A stretch of 64,000 nucleotides of DNA from Ignelater luminosus (Eukaryota > Arthropoda > Insecta > Coleoptera > Elateridae), in the NCBI GenBank assembly GCA_011009095.1, contig VTPC01007341.1:8973-72972 (forward strand), given 5' to 3'. The notes beneath the pieces are model-generated. The model worked only from the letters and a program-made list of their open reading frames with translations, made no database searches and was not told where the DNA came from. This document shows positions 39,801-48,800 of the stretch, piece after piece (position 1 is the stretch's first letter; the number at the start of each line of letters is the position of its first letter). Both the position numbers and the translations under genes were made by a program.

Positions 39801-42800
39801 AAAGCGTTCCGAAGAATTATTTTCCTTTGTGGCGGGGCGACAGTACCATTTACACTGTCGCGTTGGCTTGTAAAATCTCCCTTCCTAATAGCAGGCCCCA
39901 TGTGTTTACCCTTCGTTAGTGTGAAAGGGGTTTATGTTAGCTCGAGTCGTCACGTGTGAGGGCAACCGTCGCAAGTCGATGCGCCCCGACACCGTCACTT
40001 ACCCTTGGGTCTTCGTCTGATTAACATCGTTAGCAAGCGCGCAGATTACTTCTTATTACGAGTTCTGTCTAGGCAGTTTTTAACTTTTGGTGTTGAGAAT
40101 TTTACTATGCAAGAGAGATCTTGTAAGAATTCGAGAAAAACGTCGCCTTGACGGACTAGATATATTGTGATCTCGTAATTAAGTTCGGCATTTTAGCCGC
40201 GAATGACTTTCTTATTGTGTGAGCAATTTATTTGCTAAGTTTTGTGACCGAAAACCACTACTTCGGGAATGTGCTTGACGCGCTCTGCTGGTGTAGGTGT
40301 TCATGTCTATTTGAACCAGTTACTAACAATTTTGGACGTACGGAAACCGTAGTATAATCTCATTAAGTCTTAAAGACCATTGTTTGTGTGACACCTGTTG
40401 TGTGGTGGAGAATGGAGAACTAGATAACGTTAATCCATATTTTGTCTTGGAATGAAGCTGGGTTAGCAAATCGAGGTGCCTGTCGGTTGATCTTTCCCGC
40501 CAAAACGCTGCAAGTGACGCTCCCTCTCTTTTCCCGCGCTGGATGCCGCCAAAGGAGTTGTAAATAAGATATAAGTTATTTCTTTTCTGTATTTTCTTTC
40601 GCTTCCTATGTTGTAATAATTATTTTGTTTATACAAATTTTCATAATTTTTATGCAACATTACGTCCTGAAACCTTTGTGGACGAACTTAAATTAAATAT
40701 TAGTTTCACTCTGCAGAGTTTGATTTGTTTCTTAGAAATAATTTAGTATCAAATAAATTAGTTAACTTTAATTTTAAATGATTAAGTTGGGTAATTTCAT
40801 GTGAGAACACTTTTAATCTTGATAATTATCTTGTAAATTTTCCAAATTATTATTTTCTACCGAATTTCGATTCAAATATTTTAAACGATAGAACGCACGT
40901 AGCTATGCAAATGCGTGTATAATTAACTGAATTGTTATTGTAGCTAATGATATATTTTTGTTATTTTTTTTTACTTTCTTTCTCATTGTTTGTTTGCATA
41001 CTATCAGTATAAGAATAAACAGTGGTTAGTTTTATTGTCTTTGTTAGCATCTATAAGACTGGAAAATAGGAGGATAGATTAATTAATAATAACTTTGTTT
41101 GACTTTTATGATTATAGACTTTAGGTGGAGAAACCCCACTTGCAGAAGCCGACGCTGCTAACCCACGAAAATTTATTAGCGAAACCATTTTGTGTTTATT
41201 TGATAATAATTCTCCAATCTAGCCATAAAGGAGACGTTGATTATTCGTTTAGTTTTAAAAATAAGCTGATAGCTTTTCCCCGGGTAAGTCAATTGGGAAA
41301 ACACCTTCTGTAAGTACGACCAGGGTTATAAATACCTATCGCCCTAGCTGTCGATTTGAAAGTACCTGTATTCAGGGTGGTAATATTTATAACACATTGA
41401 TACAGTGTGTCGGTCTGTGAGAAGTTGCGTGGCCCGGCATAGTATTTTGATCTTCAGCTCCTGGCGCCCTTAGGATTTTACCATCTTTGAGTTATCTTGA
41501 GAATTTTAATGAGTTTGAAAGCTGTTCCTTTTATCTTAAAGGTAAGTTTAGATTGAACCCCCCCCCCCTTCTTCAGCTTCGAGTTACGAGATTGAACATC
41601 TTCCGAAATCCCGTAACGAGATTAGGCCTCTTTTTCCGGGTTTTCCCGTTACATAGTGACGTATTTTCTGCAAGATAAGCGCAGACCAGTGGTGCAACAC
41701 ATTTTCGTTTTAGTATATGCATTGATATAATACTTGGTAAACGCTTCACCGTTGGTACGATCACGTCACCGATTCTTTTCATGACGCATCAACTAACTGA
41801 TACCGCTCCTTGCTTATTAAGCATCCTTTTATTATTTATTTATTTAATAACGTGTGCGTTCAGTTCGCTTAACCTTCTTCATTTCAATTAATTAACATTA
41901 AATATCTTGATAAATTTGCAGTTAGGACTTTTATATGCATCTTCATTTATTATAAGCTTTCTTTAAATTTGCAAAAAATTGGGTGGCATCCCATCTAGTG
42001 TAGGTAAGTGTTTGCATAAAGATCTACTGAAGTTTTGAAGAAAAACTTGTTATAAATAATGGCTAATTAGAGTTTCTGATTTTGGAAACTACACCCAAGT
42101 CATAAACTCAGTAATGTTTAAATAATTAGTAAATTATGATATCAATCAGGGATTTATGTAGCAATGCTAAGAAGCCTGACATTTGTAAATTTGGTATAAT
42201 ACAGTCATTGTATTAATGTTAATGTTACAGTAATTTAGAACTCCTACCGTTAATTAACACCTCCTAAAAAAGAGAAAAAAATAAATGATGTGCAAATTTG
42301 CTTAATTTTAATTTTATCAGTTTCACAAATCTTCTTACAAATTAGATCAATTTAAATTGCAATCTCGTTTAACAATTTTGCCTCGATATTTATATTATAA
42401 TTATTCTTATGGTATTTTACACATAAAAGGAGATAGATATAACGATATTATACACACATATTAGTAAAAGTTAACACACTGAAAACGGCAACGTGATGTT
42501 AATAACCGACCATATCAAGGCAAGATTTGAAACTTGCAGTTATTAAAAGATAAAATGCAGTTAATTGGAACGCAAAAATTATTAACATCTGTGGTTTCTA
42601 AATTAATTTCTTTTCCCTCTTTAAATTCAACGTTAGATTTTACAGCTGTTCTAGAGAAAAAAAAAGACGCTGCGTAATTTATTATTAATTAAAGATTTAA
42701 ATTAATTCCAACACCTACAGTTTTTCATATAGAAATTTAACTTTAATACGATTCTTGAATTTTTTAAAAATTTCTAATCGCCTTTTTCAGTCATGAGAAA

Positions 42801-45800
42801 TTTTTATGTGATACTATATTGGTAAATATATTAATTTCTTGTTTCAAAGAAAACGTTTAAACCTTGAATTACATAGTAGGAACAGTTTTTCAGCAGTAGA
42901 ATAATTTGATCGAGTTAGATATTTAAAATTTCTTGAAAAAAATATAAACATTAATCATAGCTGATATGTGTCGATACCTACACATTCTAATGAATATGCA
43001 AAAACATTGAATTTACATACTTCTTCTATCAAATAAATTAAATTTCGCGTTAAATTTAAATATAATTATAAAGAGATCATTCTGTATACCGAATGATATA
43101 AGAAGTGATCGTCTTTTTCGAATCACGTTGTACACTGTAGATAAATTTAAATTAACGGCAACTGGTTAATTTACAAAATTGGAATAAGATTTTGTGTTTT
43201 ATATAGTTTATTGTTGTATTCGATTTTTTAATTATTTTAAATTGCTCTCGGAAGGAAAAAATGCAGTAAACAGTCAAGTCATTTAAAATTTATTTCTTCC
43301 TTGTTTTGCACCCAAGACCACTTTTTTCGCAGGTGGAGCATATTGCAAACTAAGAATTAATTATAAGATTAAGGCAACTTAAATAATGTCTTGCATTTCT
43401 AGGAAGTATTTAGTGACGGTCATATTCATATAAAAAAGTACATATACAATAACAAAACAACTTTTTGAATTAATTTCGTTAATTTTTCACTTTTTTTAGT
43501 AGAATTATGTAGTCCTTATAATTAGCGACCTCGTTTATCAATTTACTTTCTGGTTTTATAATAATTATACGTAAGTTGATAAAATCATACACTAACCAGT
43601 ATAATACTATTGTTTTAGTAAATGTTAAGCAGTATCAGCAAAACGGTGCAACATTAAGAGGTTTATTTTGTAAATGAAATAAAGAACTAAACTAATACAC
43701 CAAGTTTTACCAACAAAATATACACAGAACTTAAATTTCACCAAAAATCAATCTGTAATGTTCATTCTAATTTGTTATTTTGGATCAGCATCTTGCTTTT
43801 CAGTGTTTTATTCCACGCCATTCTGGTGGGAGACCGTTTAGCTCCTTCTAAGTCTTTTTGGCCAAGATGGTGTGTAATTTGGTGGCGAACGTACTTAGGA
43901 ATATGATCTTGCACCTCCCTCCTCACAGTCCCCCTGTCCCCCGAAAACCTAGGATGATTCCAAGTCAAGAGAGTATCCAAAGAAAGTTATAATTGGAATC
44001 ATTTCCAAGATACGGAGCGTCAAAGCTTCATTCAGAATTTTTTTGTTTTTGAATATGGGGTACATAGATTTTCAAAAAAATGACTACTTGATTTAACTGA
44101 AAAAATGAATTTTGCATTTTTTTGTAGGATGCGTCGTTTTAGGGTAAAATAAAACATTTGGAAATATCCAGACTTCAAACCTTAATTTCGAGTTTCTTGA
44201 TCTTTATATATCTTGTAAACTACATGAAATATTAAGATGAGATGTTATATAGAGCAATAGGATTATTTTTTCTAACAATTTCTATTTATTTCAATTTAAT
44301 TTATTATTGTTTATGATCCATATTCACAAACTTTTCTTTTTTTCCCATTAATAATGATTTGAATTTATTAGGTTATTTATTTTAAATAACTTTGTGCTTA
44401 TTATTTAATATTTATTTTTACTGTTATTCCCATAAACTTCCACCAACTATTTTATAACGAAACCTAGAAATTACAGATATATGAATGCTTTTATAAAAAT
44501 TAATTTTCTTTGTAAGTCATTTTCTTCGAGCCGAACAAAGCCAAAAGGAAGTTTTATGTCTACGTTTAGAAACAAATTGATTTGGTAGGATGTAATATTT
44601 TATCTAACCGTTGTTAAGTCATATAAGTGTGTAGAGATTTTATCTCACATAAAAAAATAATACTGCCAAGGACCATTAAATTTCCCACTTTTCAATCCAA
44701 ATATGGTTATCCTAACAGTTAAAACATTAGTTTTCTATTTACTTTTGACCTTTTGACAAATCTTGTACAAAAAGATAAATATTAACAATAAGTTACAGTG
44801 TGTAGGAGAGCAATGAGTTTTCCTAAAATAAAATAATATAAATGTTTTTGAAAGTATTTTTAGACATTTTAAAATATTAAGTGTTAAACATTTATTTGCT
44901 TGCATGAAAATTATGTTTTTATTTTTAGATTGTATAAAAGGATATTTTGCAATAAATAATAATTTAATGTAAATATCAACACTTGTATTAATTGAGAGAA
45001 ATTACATATTATTATAGAAGGGTTATATAAAATGCCTGTAAATGAGAAAAATATAATTACAGTGAAAAAAAAAAGTTCAATAAGGCATTGTTTCATTAAA
45101 ACAAATAAATCCAGCGCAAAATTAAATGTTTGAAAGTTGTAATTAATCAACTAAAATAAACCGAAATAAACGTATTAACAGATATGTCAATAACAAAACT
45201 AAATACCTCCAAGGGAGAATTAATTTTCTTTCACATAATAAATGAAACCACCAAACTGAAATTAATTACAAAAATTAAACCACAAAATCAACTTTCCTAA
45301 TCGATCTCAATTTATTTGGTTATTATTAATTTTATTTGTTGTATGTAAAATAATTTTGTAAATATATTTTTTAAATACATATAAAATAAAAAATCGAGTT
45401 TTAATTATTGGATGATAAACATTTTTATGATATTGTCCTACTTAATAAAGGAGATCGAGGCAGGTTCTATTATGTACTAAAAAATTTACAATAAATAAAC
45501 AAAAAAATCTATTACTGGTAGTCGAATTTAATTTTGTAATTAAAAATATTAAAAAAGTAATTTAGAAATAGAATGTTTTAGAAATATATATCGATACCGA
45601 ACCAGCGGTTTCTGAAATACGGTAAGTCTGTATTTAAATGGTATATCAGTTTTAAAAATTTGTACAATAGTACAACAGAAAATTTCATGTCAATATCATA
45701 CTTCAATTAAACTTCAGAAAACGTTGGAGTGTATAATTTTACTCGAAAACTACACATCTTACGAAAAAAACTACCTAAAATTAGATGTCCTAAAGTAAAA

Positions 45801-48800
45801 ATGTTACATGTTGTACTAATACATTGTGTTAAGTGACAAAACATACTTTCGAACAATCTTTATAAATGCTGATCGGAGTCAACCTTGATATTATGCAATA
45901 TTGACTAATTTGTTCATAATTTATTATAGACAGCTCCTATTGTATAGTATAAGACACAGCTTATACATATTATGAATAATGAAGAATAACGATCGTATTC
46001 GCATTCAAATAGAATCTCTAGAATAGAAGAAGAGTCAAACCCATTTCTTTACTTTTTTATATATTTGAAAAAATTATTAAAAGATCAACAACGAACCCGC
46101 CATCAATAAAAAATTTAAGTTGTCTCTAGTAGGTTTATTACATAACTAGGATTTTAATTTGTGCTAACATTTTTTCAACGAAATCGTGACAAATACTGAT
46201 ATTAAAAGAAATGGATATTGCCCGCTCGCAATAAAAATTACTAGCCGCTACTGTTTCAACAGTCATATGATAACAAATTCGTAATGAACTCTAAAACCGA
46301 TAATTTTCTAGAAGTGATGCTTTTTATTAATTTAAGGTTAGAATAGTAAAAGCGGTGTGTTTGCTGAAGAATTTGACTTATTCCAGATTACTATTAAGTT
46401 TTTAGATCAACCTCAAAAAAAATGAGTCACGATTAGCACCACAATACTGATTAAAGATGGTGTTTCTTGCAATAGAAAATGACTAATAAAAATAATAATA
46501 CCTATCAAAAGTACTCGCCACAAAGTCCTCCTTCGCTTATGAATCAGAAGCTACAAAGTGACAAGCTTTCCCAATAAACAAACGATAGTAAAAATAACTG
46601 GCACAAAGTGAACAACTAACAGATTAGCTGCCGCCAAGAGACTTGAAGCACTTCATACAAGCTAGTAGTCAGCAAAAAATAAACTCATGATTCCACCTAG
46701 AAAGCGTAATTAACTGTGTATGTCTTAATGACGTGATTAACATATGTTTTTGAGTTAATTTAATAGTAGGAATAAAAAAGCACTTTAATGAAAATTCAAA
46801 ATCAGGATGTGTTTTATGCAATGGCTACTACCAAGTACAATAACTAATGATGTTTTTTGTCATGAATTTTCCTACATTTTTGGGTCGACAGTGGACGAGC
46901 AAACACCTTTTCTTAGCGTTAGTAATGATGTTCGTTCAGATCAAAGGATTTAGGAAAAATATCATCAATGAACACAGCTCGTTAGCTACAATACTAATTA
47001 TGATGCTTTAGAAACTTTCCTAATGCAAAGATAAGATGGAGATTATTAAATTAAATCAATTTAATATTACGATAAAATGTTTTGTCTGGTACATTACAAA
47101 CGAAACCATTTGGAATGAATTCAATTTGTTTAGCCGCGAAGAGGCGTAGAAGATTTGATTGAGTTTGTTTACAATCCTAAGAGAACAAGGTTAAATCACC
47201 TGCTAAGAATTCGTCGAAGGCAAAAGGCACCAATATTACTGTAATCCTTGATTAACTTATTATTGTAATGAAGAAAAAAACTTCGAAAAATCTCTTTTGG
47301 AAAGCGAGGTCGAAAGTTTAAACTTTCATTTCTACGCCTTTTTACAAATTAATTCCCACGATCAAAATATCCTCAGTACGTTATTTCAAATCAAGCAAAT
47401 TATCTAAATCTTTCTCTAGAATTAACTTTGTAAACGTAGCTGAATATTTCTTGCAAGTAAAATAAGTTTATTTTTATTTTGTGAGTTGAAATGCTTTTTC
47501 GCAATTTAAAAACCTTGTTAGAATATGCCACTCCTTTGCTGAGAATTCAACATGTGGTTCGCCTAGACTACACGGCGAATCCATTTTCTTCATGCCTAGA
47601 TGTTGCGTTGACGCGAAACACATTTTATCGAAGGATAGATACGATTGTGAGGTGCTGAGAGGGTTTGAGAGACGTATGCTGAGATTCACTCCGCCCGAGA
47701 AGTTGAAGAATACGTAAGTTAAGTGCGTAAGTGAAAAAACGCACAATCCTGTCGGTGGTTCGACAAGAAAGTTCATCGTAGAGATTTATGTAGTGACTTT
47801 TGCATTCTATTAAAAGGTAGTTTTGTTTACTTAAGATCTGCTTTTTATTTTGAAGTTTGTTTCAGCCAGGGTGTAATAATTTTAAGACTGCTGCTACTGA
47901 AGGTAATGCAAGCTTTTTGTATAAAGTTGCAGAAAACTAAAGACGTTTCTTTTAAATAAGTCTGAAGGCGTTTAGTAGTACAGTGGAAACTCTTGATGCA
48001 GGACTAGAAGCACGGCCTCATGTGTTTTCAAATTTTGCTGATACATTTTACGTTTTGCGAGTGCCCAAAATTTATTTATTAATTGATTTTAAATATTTAG
48101 AAATTACACAGAAAATTCTAAAACTATTTTGTTAACCTTGCAACACCAAATTATTTGTTCATGTATCTTGCACTTCCCAATTAGGAGTCGAATTGGGAAG
48201 AGTGTATTTTATTTTACGATTCCTGGTGCAATTTGAAATTTTTGATTGGCGTTTGTTTCAGTCCAGATCCAGCCTGCCCTTTTATTATATCTCGAAATAA
48301 TTAAAGTAGATTACTTTGAGCTGCTCTGAGCATATCTTCTTTTTTCACTTTTTCGGTCTTTTCCCTTTGCAACGATTATTTTTTCGATAAGAAATAAAAT
48401 AATAGAACACCATAGCCTCAGTTTTTTGATAACTAACTAGAAATAAGGCAATTGTTGATGGTTTGATCAGAACTACGAGTAAATCTTTAAAGAGCAATCT
48501 TGTTAAATAATCTTGTTGCTGTAGGATTATACAAGCTTGTTAAAAAACAGTCTTTATATTTCATTCATATACGGACAAGCTGTTTTAAACTAAACCAAAT
48601 TGGCTAGTATAATGACAAAACATTTCGCATGTTTTACAAGTTGAACATCAAAACTGTCTGGTTACATTTTTGCTCGAAGCTTAAAGTTTTTGCTGATTTT
48701 GCCTTTCTTTTTATTTTCTTCAAGTAAACAGTCTGTTTGTTGAACCATCGTGCTGGCTCAGTAAATCAAGTGATTGGTTCAGTGTTCCTTAACATGGATA

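Noticed and set aside
40008..40050. Minus-strand MLIRRRPK frame at a GTAAGTGAC donor as the first coding exon
   Set aside because: It ends in phase 1, while the next exon (36384-36518) needs phase 0. It could only be non-coding or need another exon.
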